From NCBI GenBank assembly GCA_947446865.1, contig CANFHX010000014.1:1-64000 (forward strand): a stretch of DNA of 64,000 nucleotides, read 5' to 3'. The notes beneath the pieces were generated by a model that saw only the letters and a program-made list of their open reading frames with translations, made no database searches and was not told where the DNA came from. Of the stretch, positions 34,267 to 43,057 are shown piece after piece. The number at the start of each line of letters is the position of its first letter. The stretch's first letter is position 1. The position numbers and the translations under genes are program-made. The stretch is from Flavobacteriaceae bacterium. Its GTDB lineage: Bacteria > Bacteroidota > Bacteroidia > Flavobacteriales > Flavobacteriaceae.

Positions 34267-34791
34267 TTATTTTATTATACCCGTACATGCTACTCTAGCA
34301 CCCGCATTTCCAGTTGGTTGAGTAACATAGTCGTCTGCTTTATCATGAACAATTAATCCTTTTCCAAGAATGTCTTTGTTTTCATCACCACAACCTATAC
34401 ACCATTCAGTAGTTTTTAGAGTGATAGTCCCGTTGCCATTTTCATCGGCAGTAAAATTTCCAATATCACCTTTATGGCGTTCTGTATCGGTCCATTTACC
34501 ATGTTTTACATGAGTAGGATTCCAATGACCACCTGCAGAAGTAGCATCTCCAGCCGAACAATCTGCTTTTTCATGAATATGAATGGCATGAACTCCAGGC
34601 TTAAGTCCGGATAATTTTGCTTCAAAAGTAACTACACCATTTTTCTCTTTAAAAGTAGCAGTACCAGTAACGGTGCTCCCACTTTTTGGTTCTAAAGTTA
34701 TGGTTAAAGCATTTGTTTTAGAAGAATTACCCGATTTACAAGCAACAATTATTGCAAAAGCAACCAAGGATAAAAGAAGTATTTTTTTCAT
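34267..34791 (-). CDS. sodC: Cu/Zn superoxide dismutase lipoprotein
   Basis: SodC converts superoxide to oxygen and peroxide outside the cytoplasm. The 174-aa protein has a lipoprotein signal (lipobox IVACK). Copper and zinc ligands lie in HAIHIHEKADC, AGGHWNP and GLIVHDKADD, and the disulphide cysteines lie in KADCS and RVACTGI. The start at 34791 (MKKILLLSL) follows a minus-strand -7 element TAACTTTG (34807-34814) by 15 bases; an upstream in-frame ATG at 34809 overlaps that element. A GCGD loop with two extra cysteines (EWCIGCGDE) is uncommon in this family. Confidence 0.92.
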   Translation of the reverse strand: MKKILLLSLVAFAIIVACKSGNSSKTNALTITLEPKSGSTVTGTATFKEKNGVVTFEAKLSGLKPGVHAIHIHEKADCSAGDATSAGGHWNPTHVKHGKWTDTERHKGDIGNFTADENGNGTITLKTTEWCIGCGDENKDILGKGLIVHDKADDYVTQPTGNAGARVACTGIIK

Positions 34792-34849
34792 GAGTATTAT
34801 TTTTATCAAAGTTAAACATTTAAAAGCAAAGGAGATTTAAAATTAACTT

Positions 34850-34881
34850 AAAAAAAATCACTCCATTTATTGAAGTGATTT
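34850..34881 (-). terminator. Terminator after the acyl-CoA dehydrogenase gene
   Basis: On the minus strand AAATCACT pairs with AGTGATTT, followed by a run of about eight T residues. It ends the beta-oxidation unit. Confidence 0.75.
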
Positions 34882-34904
34882 CCATTTGAATATTTAATAG
34901 TATT

Positions 34905-36695
34905 TTAAAAGCAATAACTATTTTCTGCAACTAATTTAGAAGTTATTGTTTCTCTTAAACCAACAATATTAGGCATGTTGGTGTATTTGGTAAATCTTCT
35001 TAATCCCATTAACATCATTCGTTGTTCGTCGCCATCTGCAAAAGAAATTATACTTTCTTTACCTCTTAAAGCAACAATATCTACTGCTTTATATAGGTAT
35101 AATTTTGCCATTGCAATTTGTTCTACAACTTTGGCTTCTCCTTCTTTTTTCGCTAATTTTTCGGTGCGAAGAATAGTACTTTCTGCCATGTAAATTTCAA
35201 TTAACATATCGGCTGCAGCCATAAGTAATTGTTGGTGCGCATCTAAATCCATTCCGAATTTTTGAACCGCAGCACCTGCAACCATTAAGAATGCTTTTTT
35301 CAACTTTCCTACCATTTCTTTTTCTTCCGATAACAATTCAGAATAATCTGGAGTTTCAAAGGAAGGAATTCCCATTAAATCTTCTTGAACTTTCATGGCT
35401 GGTCCTAGCAAATCGATATGACCTTTCATGGCTTTTTTAATCAACATACCAACCGAAAGCATTCGATTAATTTCATTGGTTCCTTCATAAATTCTTGCAA
35501 TTCTGGCATCTCTCCAAGCACTTTCCATAGGAGTATCTTCAGAGAATCCCATTCCGCCATATATTTGAATACCTTCATCGGCACAATTTTGCACATCTTC
35601 AGATACTGCCACTTTTAAAATAGAACATTCAATAGCAAATTCTTCAACCCCTTTCAACTCGGCTTCTTGGTGTGAAACACCTTCTGTAACACGAGCATTA
35701 ATTCGGTCTTCTATAGATTGTGCTGCACGATAAGTAGCACTTTCTCCAGCATAAGCAGAAGTTGCCATTTCTGCAAGTTTATATCGAATAGCACCAAATT
35801 GGGAAATTGGTGTATTGAATTGCACTCTTTCATTGGCATAAATCACTGCATTTGTTGTAACCCTGCGTTGGGCATCTAAGCAAGCGGCTGCTAATTTGAT
35901 ACGACCTACGTTCAAGGCATTCATGGCTATTTTAAAACCATTTCCTCTTTCAGATAACATATTTTCAACAGGAACTTTAGTTTCGTTAAAGAAAACTTGT
36001 CTAGTAGAAGAGGCGCGAATTCCTAGTTTGTGTTCTTCTTCTCCAAGAGTAATTCCGTTAGTTGCATCATTTTCAACGATGAATCCAGTAATGTTTTTAT
36101 CGTCTTCAATTCGGGCAAAAACTATAAAAAGAGAACAAAATCCTGCATTGGAAATCCACATTTTTTGTCCGGTGATTTTATAATGAGTTCCATCATCGGA
36201 TAAAACTGCTTTAGTTTTTCCGGAATTGGCGTCACTTCCTGCACCCGGTTCGGTTAAGCAATAAGCACCAAACCATTCACCTGAGGCTAATTTCGGAACG
36301 TATTTTTGTTTTTGTTCTTCAGTTCCGTAAAGGGTAATTGGCATAGTACCAATTCCGGTATGTGCACCAAAAGCAGTAGAAAACGATCCCGTTGCTCCCG
36401 AAATATAGTCGCAAACCAAGCAAGTATCTACAAATCCCATTCCCATTCCGCCATAATTTTCGGGAACAGCAACACTTAAAAAGCCCATTTCACCGGCTTT
36501 TTTCATTACCTCTTCGGTAAATTTAAAATCTTTGCTTTCGAAACGGCTTTTGTTAGGCCAAATTTCTTTTTCTACAAATTCTTTCACTGATTCTCGCATC
36601 ATGATTTGCTCTTCTGAGAAATCTTCTGGTGTGAAAATGTCTTCACATTTGGTTTCTTTTACCAAAAACTGTCCACCTCTAGTTATATCGCTCAT
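34905..36695 (-). CDS. Acyl-CoA dehydrogenase
   Basis: This FAD enzyme introduces the 2,3-double bond in acyl-CoA, the first step of beta-oxidation. The 596-aa length is that of the long form with an extra C-terminal helical domain, like VLCAD-type enzymes. Visible parts are the N-terminal helices (FSEEQIMMRESVKEFVEKE), the FAD/substrate phrase YCLTEPGAGSDANS, KMWISNAGFC, and the catalytic region QIYGGMGFSEDTPMESAWRD with ARIARIYEGTNEI, where the Glu of YEGTNE is the usual base. It is the last gene of the MarR-fadJ-thiolase-dehydrogenase row. Confidence 0.94.
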   Translation of the reverse strand: MSDITRGGQFLVKETKCEDIFTPEDFSEEQIMMRESVKEFVEKEIWPNKSRFESKDFKFTEEVMKKAGEMGFLSVAVPENYGGMGMGFVDTCLVCDYISGATGSFSTAFGAHTGIGTMPITLYGTEEQKQKYVPKLASGEWFGAYCLTEPGAGSDANSGKTKAVLSDDGTHYKITGQKMWISNAGFCSLFIVFARIEDDKNITGFIVENDATNGITLGEEEHKLGIRASSTRQVFFNETKVPVENMLSERGNGFKIAMNALNVGRIKLAAACLDAQRRVTTNAVIYANERVQFNTPISQFGAIRYKLAEMATSAYAGESATYRAAQSIEDRINARVTEGVSHQEAELKGVEEFAIECSILKVAVSEDVQNCADEGIQIYGGMGFSEDTPMESAWRDARIARIYEGTNEINRMLSVGMLIKKAMKGHIDLLGPAMKVQEDLMGIPSFETPDYSELLSEEKEMVGKLKKAFLMVAGAAVQKFGMDLDAHQQLLMAAADMLIEIYMAESTILRTEKLAKKEGEAKVVEQIAMAKLYLYKAVDIVALRGKESIISFADGDEQRMMLMGLRRFTKYTNMPNIVGLRETITSKLVAENSYCF

Positions 36696-36731
36696 AGTAT
36701 TATTTTTTAGTTTGATAGTTTATGCACAATC

Positions 36732-36798
36732 TTGTCATTCCGTAGGAATCTAATTTTATTATTACTTATTTTAGTATGAGAATCCTACGGAATGACAA
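36732..36798. repeat. Inverted repeat between dehydrogenase and thiolase genes
   Basis: TTGTCATTCCGTAGGAATCT (36732-36751) and its complement with one mismatch (36779-36798) face each other across 27 bases. Each arm contains the small palindrome TTCCGTAGGAA, which resembles the REP-like hairpins near 38 kb. Confidence 0.7.
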
Positions 36799-36817
36799 AA
36801 TGAAGTTACTTTATTAA

Positions 36818-37999
36818 TTACAACAATTCGTAAATCCCAGCGCTACCTTGTCCGGTTCCTACACACATGCTTACAATTCCGTATTTGCTTTTACGCAAAC
36901 GCATTTCTTCAAATAATTGTACTGATAATTTTGCACCAGTACAACCTAGTGGATGTCCTAAAGCAATGGCACCACCATTTACGTTTACTATATCTGGATT
37001 TAATCCTAATTCTCTAATAACGGCTAACGATTGCGATGCAAAGGCTTCGTTTAATTCGATTAAATCAATATCATTTAATGTTAATCCTGCTTGTTTTAGG
37101 GCTTTCGGAATGGCTTTTACCGGTCCTATTCCCATTACTCTTGGTTCCACTCCTGCAGATGCAAAGTTTACCAATCGGGCAATAGGAGTGACCCCCAATT
37201 CTTTTACCATTTCTTCGCTCATTATTAAAACGAATGCAGCGCCATCACTCATTTGTGAGGAATTACCTGCAGTTACACTTCCATCGGCAGCAAAAACTGG
37301 TTTAAGGTTCCCTAAAGCCGTAACAGTAGTATCTGCTCTTGGGCCTTCATCTTTAGAAACAACGTAGGATTTGGTTTCTTTTTTGCCCAATTCATTGATA
37401 AACGTTTGTTCCACTGTAATCGGAACAATTTGTTTGTCAAATTTACCTTCTGCTTGCGCTTTCAACGCTTTTTGATGGGAATTGAAAGAAAAAATATCTT
37501 GGTCTTCTCGAGTTACATTGTATTGTTTAGCAACGGCTTCTGCGGTTAAACCCATTCCCCAGTAGTAATCCTCGTGGCCCTCTTTTGCTACAGCATAATC
37601 GGGCGTTGGTTTATAACCGCCCATTGGGATAAAACTCATACTTTCGGCACCACCTGCAATGATACAATCGGCCATCCCGCTTTGGATTTTTGCCGTTGCC
37701 ATTCCGATAGTTTCCAATCCAGAAGCGCAATATCTATTTACGGTTACCCCAGGAACATCGGTTACTTTTAATCCCATTAAGGAAATTAAACGGCCAACAT
37801 TTAAACCTTGTTCGGCTTCGGGCATGGCGTTTCCTACCATGACATCGTCAATTCTTTTTTTGTCGAAATCGGGTAATTCGTTCATCATGAATTGAATGGT
37901 TTCTGCCGCCAATTCGTCAGGACGTTTAAAACGAAATACTCCTTTAGGTGCTTTTCCAACGGCTGTTCGGTATGCTTTTACTATATAGGCTGTTTTCAT
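36818..37999 (-). CDS. Acetyl-CoA acyltransferase (thiolase)
   Basis: This thiolase cleaves 3-ketoacyl-CoA to acetyl-CoA and a shortened acyl-CoA. The 393-aa protein has the nucleophilic cysteine in VNRYCASGLETI (about residue 91), the SMSFIPMGG phrase, the catalytic His in GGAIALGHPLGCTGAKL, and the second catalytic Cys in MCVGTGQGSAGIYE. The start at 37999 gives MKTAYIVKAYRTAVGK, the family's beginning; seven residues upstream to 38020 are unlikely to be translated. It is transcribed with the hydroxyacyl-CoA dehydrogenase gene, with a decayed transposase between them. Confidence 0.95.
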   Translation of the reverse strand: MKTAYIVKAYRTAVGKAPKGVFRFKRPDELAAETIQFMMNELPDFDKKRIDDVMVGNAMPEAEQGLNVGRLISLMGLKVTDVPGVTVNRYCASGLETIGMATAKIQSGMADCIIAGGAESMSFIPMGGYKPTPDYAVAKEGHEDYYWGMGLTAEAVAKQYNVTREDQDIFSFNSHQKALKAQAEGKFDKQIVPITVEQTFINELGKKETKSYVVSKDEGPRADTTVTALGNLKPVFAADGSVTAGNSSQMSDGAAFVLIMSEEMVKELGVTPIARLVNFASAGVEPRVMGIGPVKAIPKALKQAGLTLNDIDLIELNEAFASQSLAVIRELGLNPDIVNVNGGAIALGHPLGCTGAKLSVQLFEEMRLRKSKYGIVSMCVGTGQGSAGIYELL

Positions 38000-38027
38000 A
38001 AATTTATTTTTTTCTTTCATTCATTAA

Positions 38028-38094
38028 CCTCGTAGAGGTAAACTGTTACTAGACGTTGTTGTTTTTTAGGGAAGCTCCGTAGGAGCGACCTGTT
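38028..38094. repeat. REP-like hairpins left of the transposase
   Basis: Two short palindromes occur: CCTC-GTA-GAGG (38028-38038) and GCTCC-GTA-GGAGC (38074-38086). The second sits in AGCTCCGTAGGAGCGACC followed by TGTT, which has an inverted counterpart on the other side of the transposase. Confidence 0.7.
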
Positions 38095-38096
38095 TA

Positions 38097-38557
38097 TTAT
38101 TCTACCCAATCAAATAAATATTTTGGATCATATTCAATTTCGAATTTTTCTAAAAAATCTAAATATTCATTTTTAAATGTTTTTTTCTGATGTCGTTCTT
38201 CTTGGTTCAAAATATATTTTACCACATTATCCAAATTGCTTTTGGAATAAGAAAATGCTCCAAATCCTTCTTGCCAATTAAATTTTCCTTTTATCCATTT
38301 GCTGTCATTTATAAATTTTGATGAGCCAGCTTTTATATCTCTTACCAAATCTGAAATTGAAATACTTGGTTTTAATCCAACCAAAATATGAACATGATCT
38401 GGCATTGCAAAAATGGCTAATAGTTTTTGTTCTCTATTTTAACAATACCTGTAATAAATTTATGTAACTCTTCACGATTTTCTTTTGCAATTAGGTTTTG
38501 TCTTCCTTTTACTGCGAAAACAATTTGAATATAAATTTGTGAATAGGTATTTGCCAT
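38097..38557 (-). pseudogene. Frameshifted REP-associated tyrosine transposase
   Basis: The first part (38557-38417, 46 codons, starting MANTYSQIYIQIVFAVKG) runs into a TAG. The second part (38405-38097 and a few codons upstream) carries the HUH motif MPDHVHILVG and the catalytic-tyrosine region NVVKYILNQEERHQK. Together they make a typical Y1 transposase of about 150 residues with one frame change near AACAAAAAC (about 38422-38430). RAYT proteins process REP hairpins, which are present on both sides here. It is probably inactive, unless the site supports a -1 frameshift. It interrupts the beta-oxidation operon. Confidence 0.85.
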
Positions 38558-38560
38558 AAT

Positions 38561-38683
38561 AACAGGTCGCTCCTATGGAGCTATGTTTAATTGAACATAC
38601 ATTTTCTATAAACGGGACGCCTCTACGAGGCTATTTTCTAAACTTATCTTTTTAATTTGATTAATAATTTGCCTCTACGAGGC
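38561..38683. repeat. REP-like hairpins right of the transposase
   Basis: Three palindromes occur: GCTCC-TAT-GGAGC (38569-38581), GCCTC-TAC-GAGGC (38619-38631) and again GCCTC-TAC-GAGGC (38671-38683). AACAGGTCGCTCC at 38561 is the inverted counterpart of GGAGCGACCTGTT at 38082-38094. Confidence 0.75.
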
Positions 38684-38685
38684 TA

Positions 38686-41076
38686 TTAATTTCTCAATGG
38701 TTTCCCCTTAGTAAGCATGAATTGAATTCTTTCCAACGTTTTTCTTTCGGTACACAATGACAAGAAGGCTTCGCGTTCAATATCTAATAAATATTGTTCA
38801 CTTACCAATGTAGGTTCCGATAAATCACCACCAGCCATTACGTATGCTAGTTTGTTGGCAATTTTTAAATCGTGTTCTGAGATGTATTTTCCGGCTGCCA
38901 TTTGGTTGGTTCCAACTAAGAACATTCCTAATGCTTGTTTACCTAATACTTTGATGTCGGTTCTACGAATTGGTTGGGTGTAACCTTGGTCTGCCATTTG
39001 CAAAGCCACTTGTTTGGCAACGGCAATTTGACGGTCTTTATTCACTAGCACAATGTCTTTTCCTTTTTGTAAAATTCCTAAATCGAATGCTTCATAAGCC
39101 GAAGTTGCAACTTTTGCCATACCAATAGTTAGGAAATATTCTTGAAGTACATTTAATTCTACATCGTTTTTACGGAAAAGATCGGAGGCTCTTAAAGTCA
39201 TTTCTTTAGATCCACCACCGCCTGGGATTACTCCAACACCAAATTCTACTAATCCGATATAGGTTTCTGCAGTAGCAACCACACGGTCGGCATGCATGCT
39301 CATTTCGCAACCACCACCTAAAGTCATTCCGTGAGGTGCAACAATAACTGGGATTGAGGAATAGCGCACGCGCATCATAGTGTCTTGAAACATTTTGATT
39401 GCCATGTTCAATTCATCGTATTCTTGTTCGACAGCCATCATGAAAATCATTCCAATATTTGCACCCACCGAGAAATTAGTTCCTTGATTTCCAATAACTA
39501 ATCCGCGGTATTCTTTTTCCGCCATATCAATTGCTTTGTTGATAGCAGTTAAAACGCCACCACCAATGGTATTCATTTTAGAATGGAATTCTAAGTTCAA
39601 AATTCCATCTCCTAAATCGAAAACAGTAGCATCCGAATTACCCCAAACTTTATGGCTTTCGCGGATGTTATCTAAAATGATAAAAGCATCTTGACCCGGA
39701 ATTTTCTCTTGCGATTTGGTTGCAATATTATAATAATGAGTCGCTCCATTTTTTACAGTATAAAAAGAGGAACTTCCAGAAGCAAGCATGTCATTGACCC
39801 AAGCATTAGGAGTATAGCCCTCGGCTTTCATTAACTCAATTGCTTTTTCTACACCAATGGCATCCCAAATTTCAAAAGGACCGTTTTCCCAACCAAAACC
39901 CGCTTTCATAGCATCGTCAATTTTGTAAAGGTCATCCGATATTTCAGGAATTCTGTTAGAACAATATGCAAACATTGCCGCAAAGTTTTTTCTGTAAAAA
40001 TCACCTGCTTTGTCTTTTCCTTTTACTAATACTTTAAAACGATCAATAGGTTTATCAATGGTTTTAGTAAGTTCTAAAGTTGCAAAAGATGCTTTTTTAG
40101 CAGCTCGATATTCTAAAGTATTTAAATCTAAAGATAAAATTTCTTTGCCTTCTTTTTTGTAGAATCCCTGCCCAGTTTTACTTCCTAGCCATTTATTTTC
40201 CATCATTTTATTTACAAAATCCGGAAGTTTAAATAGGTCGTGTGCCTCGTCATTTGGGCAACCTTCATACAAACCATTGGCAACATGCACTAAAGTGTCT
40301 AATCCAACTACATCTACAGTTCGGAACGTAGCCGATTTTGGTCTTCCAATAACAGGACCTGTTAATTTATCTACTTCTTCAATGGTTAATCCCATTTCTT
40401 TTACCAAATGGAACAGACTTTGAATTCCGAAGATACCAATACGGTTTCCTATGAACGCTGGAGTATCTTTGGCCACGACCGAAGTTTTTCCTAAATATTG
40501 CGAACCATAGTTAGTTAGAAAATCCAATACCTCTTTAGAAGTTTTCGGACCTGGAATAATTTCAAATAATTTCAAATAACGCGCGGGATTGAAGAAATGC
40601 GTACCACAGAAATTTGCTTGGAAGTCCTCACTTCTGTCTTCACTCATGAACTTAATCGGAATTCCAGAAGTATTAGAAGTAACTAATGTTCCTGGTTTGC
40701 GGAATTTTTCAATTTGTTCGAATACTAATTTCTTAATATCCAATCGTTCCACCACAACTTCAATAATCCAATCGCAGGTTGCGATTTTAGCCATATCGTC
40801 GGTAGTATTTCCTGTAGTGATTCTATTAGCAAACTTCTGACTATAAATAGGAGAGGGGTTCGATTTTAAAGCGTTTGCCAAATGGTCGTTTACCATTCTA
40901 TTGCGAACGACTTTACTTTCTAAAGTTAGCCCTTTCTTTTCTTCGGCTTCCGTTAAAGCATTCGGAACAATGTCCAAAAGTACTACTTCTACACCAATGT
41001 TGGCAAAATGGCAGGCAATTCCAGAACCCATAATTCCAGATCCTACCACCGCCACTTTTTTAATTATTCGTTTCAT
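38686..41076 (-). CDS. 3-hydroxyacyl-CoA dehydrogenase / enoyl-CoA hydratase fusion
   Basis: This is a 796-aa bifunctional beta-oxidation enzyme. The N-terminal part (1-400) is a 3-hydroxyacyl-CoA dehydrogenase with NAD-binding VAVVGSGIMGSGIA (9-22), TSNTSGIPI and FCGTHFFNPARYL with the catalytic His. The C-terminal part (about 460-720) is a crotonase-type hydratase with LVIGNQGTNFSVGANIG and the oxyanion/catalytic phrase PHGMTLGGGCEMSMHAD, then EFGVGVIPGGGGSKEM. The domain order, dehydrogenase first, is the reverse of FadB/FadJ and is common in Bacteroidota and some Gram-positives. It lies between marR and the thiolase gene. Confidence 0.94.
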   Translation of the reverse strand: MKRIIKKVAVVGSGIMGSGIACHFANIGVEVVLLDIVPNALTEAEEKKGLTLESKVVRNRMVNDHLANALKSNPSPIYSQKFANRITTGNTTDDMAKIATCDWIIEVVVERLDIKKLVFEQIEKFRKPGTLVTSNTSGIPIKFMSEDRSEDFQANFCGTHFFNPARYLKLFEIIPGPKTSKEVLDFLTNYGSQYLGKTSVVAKDTPAFIGNRIGIFGIQSLFHLVKEMGLTIEEVDKLTGPVIGRPKSATFRTVDVVGLDTLVHVANGLYEGCPNDEAHDLFKLPDFVNKMMENKWLGSKTGQGFYKKEGKEILSLDLNTLEYRAAKKASFATLELTKTIDKPIDRFKVLVKGKDKAGDFYRKNFAAMFAYCSNRIPEISDDLYKIDDAMKAGFGWENGPFEIWDAIGVEKAIELMKAEGYTPNAWVNDMLASGSSSFYTVKNGATHYYNIATKSQEKIPGQDAFIILDNIRESHKVWGNSDATVFDLGDGILNLEFHSKMNTIGGGVLTAINKAIDMAEKEYRGLVIGNQGTNFSVGANIGMIFMMAVEQEYDELNMAIKMFQDTMMRVRYSSIPVIVAPHGMTLGGGCEMSMHADRVVATAETYIGLVEFGVGVIPGGGGSKEMTLRASDLFRKNDVELNVLQEYFLTIGMAKVATSAYEAFDLGILQKGKDIVLVNKDRQIAVAKQVALQMADQGYTQPIRRTDIKVLGKQALGMFLVGTNQMAAGKYISEHDLKIANKLAYVMAGGDLSEPTLVSEQYLLDIEREAFLSLCTERKTLERIQFMLTKGKPLRN

Positions 41077-41080
41077 AACT

Positions 41081-41157
41081 TACAGTTTATGAGTTTAGTT
41101 GTTTATGAGTTTATTAGTTTTTAATACTTCGTACTTCGTATTTTGTACCTCGTACTT
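41081..41157. repeat. Short tandem repeats between fad gene and marR
   Basis: GTTTATGAGTTTA occurs twice (about 41088-41115), and the 8-9-base motif GTACTTC recurs in the next 30 bases. Low-complexity intercistronic DNA. Confidence 0.5.
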
Positions 41158-41589
41158 CTAAAAAATCTTCTTCTCAGTAATCAAGTCGTTTATTGTTTCG
41201 GCAACTTCAAAAAAATGATTTAATTTTTCTTCAGATATATTTTTCTTTATAGTTTCGTTGAATATTAGTACTGTTTCTTTAGATTGTGCCCTTTTTTCTT
41301 TTCCTAATTGGGTAAGATATATAAGAACACCCCTGCCGTCTTCTGGATTTTTCTTACGAATAATTAAGCCTTTTTCTTCTAAAGTTTTTAAGGTCCTAGT
41401 TAAAGAAGTTGGTTCCATTCCCATTCGGTTACTAATATTAGTGGAAGGGGTTCCATTTTCTTTATCGATACTTAATAATGCAAAACCAATGGCCATTGAA
41501 CCTTCAAACTTGGATGCCTCTTCGTTATACATTCTAGCAACGGCTTGCCATGTTGCTCGAAGTATATAATCTATAGTTTTATCTTTCAT
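41158..41589 (-). CDS. MarR-family transcriptional regulator
   Basis: This is a 143-aa winged-helix regulator. The DNA-binding part reads TPSTNISNRMGMEPTSLTRT, then LKTLEEKGLIIRKK, and the wing has DGRGVLIYLTQLG. MarR proteins bind as dimers to short palindromes and release DNA on ligand binding. It is the first gene of the beta-oxidation row, so an acyl-CoA or fatty-acid ligand is plausible. A palindrome lies in its own promoter region. Confidence 0.9.
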   Translation of the reverse strand: MKDKTIDYILRATWQAVARMYNEEASKFEGSMAIGFALLSIDKENGTPSTNISNRMGMEPTSLTRTLKTLEEKGLIIRKKNPEDGRGVLIYLTQLGKEKRAQSKETVLIFNETIKKNISEEKLNHFFEVAETINDLITEKKIF

Positions 41590-41609
41590 GGATTTGAATT
41601 TATAAAAAT

Positions 41610-41640
41610 CAAATATACAAAATTTTATTATGCACGCATA
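41610..41640 (-). promoter_or_regulatory. marR promoter with palindromic operator
   Basis: The minus-strand -7 element TATATTTG (41610-41617) leaves a 20-base leader. The perfect palindrome TATGC-AC-GCATA (41629-41640) lies where the -33 region would be and is the best candidate for autoregulation by MarR. Confidence 0.5.
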
Positions 41641-42092
41641 GTATTATTGTTGATTTTTTCTTTTAAAATAATATTAATTTATCAATTTCGCTATGCAAAT
41701 AATATCAATTTTCCATTTTTTGCGTATATTTTTACGCATCTATGATTAAGAAAATTCTTAATTTTGTAATATAATTTTGAAAAGAATATTTTATTACATT
41801 AAAAAAATAATCTACATCTGTTGTATTGATTTAAAACTATTCTAAAGTTAGAAAATTGATAAATAATATGTTATTTTATTATGAATCAATCAATATTAAA
41901 ATTATGCTTAAGATTATTTTAAATAGATTTTAATACTTTCAATGAATTATTTGCTATTCGTGAACTTTATAAAAGTAATTATCATTTCTATTTTGATTTT
42001 TTTGTAAATTAGAGTATTAAAAAAAGAAAAATTATAAGCAAAGAAATAATTCAACTTTTTGTTTAATTGTTTATTGTAATTTATTTTATAAT
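41641..42092. other. Intergenic region between marR and the AraC-type gene
   Basis: About 450 AT-rich bases with no gene. TGCGTA-tatttt-TACGCA (41721-41738) is a perfect inverted repeat, and CGCTATGCAAAT (41690-41701) shares a half-site with the marR palindrome. They may be further regulator sites. Confidence 0.4.
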
Positions 42093-42863
42093 ATGGAAAA
42101 AAATATATTATTAGTTGTTGGATTAGATCTTGCCCTTTCTCAAGAAGTACAAAATATTCTTGAAAAGGAAGGGTATGAAGTTAAATTCATATCCATACTT
42201 ACAGGTGATATTATTAATTGTTTAGTGAATAATACACCGCAGTTAGTAATGATAGATTTTGAAGAAGCTCAATCGGATAGATGTATCCAGTTAGGCCGTT
42301 ATTTATTAAATGAAGATTCGATCCCATTTCTATATTTTTCTTCAGATGCGGATAATGTTATACTAGAAAATATTAAACGCACTCGTCCATATGGTTTTTT
42401 GATAAAACCATTACGCGATAAGGATGTCAAAGCTTGTGTGAAATTAATACTTTATAATTATACGCATAAAAATATAGATTTATTAAAAACCGATAAAAAA
42501 GTTATTGAAGATGTGCCCTATAGAATAAGACACGTTATTAATTACATTAATGAAAATATTAATGAAAAAATTGATATTGATGAATTAGCTAATTTAACCA
42601 AATGGAAAAAACATCATTTTATTAGAATTTTTTCAAGTATTATAGGGGTAACCCCATATCAATATATTCTTATTAATAAAATGGAGATTGCAAAGGCGTT
42701 AATTGAAGATACAGATCAACCAATAAATGAAATTGCATTTGATTTAGGATTTGTTAATTATAGTAATTTTGGACATATATTTAAAAAAATCTGTTTTACT
42801 TCTCCAGAAAATTATAGAAAAACAAAAAAACAATATGCAGAACTTCAAAAACCGGGAATTTAG
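42093..42863 (+). CDS. Receiver-like / AraC-type transcriptional regulator
   Basis: This is a 256-aa protein. Residues 4-120 form a receiver-like domain with a possible phosphoacceptor D55 in LVMIDFEE and K105 in FLIKPL. The usual acidic pair near residue 10 is reduced to one Asp (VVGLDLAL), so phosphorylation is uncertain. Residues 150-250 are an AraC-type double helix-turn-helix (IDIDELANLTKWKKHHFIRIF, IGVTPYQYI, INEIAFDLGFVNYSNFGHIFKK, SPENYRK). No histidine kinase is adjacent. The next gene is an OmpA protein, a possible target. Confidence 0.85.
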   Translation: MEKNILLVVGLDLALSQEVQNILEKEGYEVKFISILTGDIINCLVNNTPQLVMIDFEEAQSDRCIQLGRYLLNEDSIPFLYFSSDADNVILENIKRTRPYGFLIKPLRDKDVKACVKLILYNYTHKNIDLLKTDKKVIEDVPYRIRHVINYINENINEKIDIDELANLTKWKKHHFIRIFSSIIGVTPYQYILINKMEIAKALIEDTDQPINEIAFDLGFVNYSNFGHIFKKICFTSPENYRKTKKQYAELQKPGI

Positions 42864-42877
42864 TATATATTTGCAAA

Positions 42878-42914
42878 ATAAATTTATGTAATGATTTTTT
42901 TTGCATAAATTTAT
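42878..42914. terminator. Inverted repeat after the AraC-type gene
   Basis: ATAAATTTATG (42878-42888) and CATAAATTTAT (42904-42914) form a perfect 11-bp AT-rich stem with a T-rich 15-base loop. It may end the AraC-type transcript, though no T-run follows. Confidence 0.35.
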
Positions 42915-43057
42915 ACAACGATTACCCTCCAAATCTTTTTTTTACCTACAATTTAAAATCTGAAATTTATAATTTCAAATTTATGTGTTTTGCTATATTT
43001 ATTTTTAGCTAAAATATATTTATGATTTGTTTTTTTTAACAATTAATATTTAAATAA

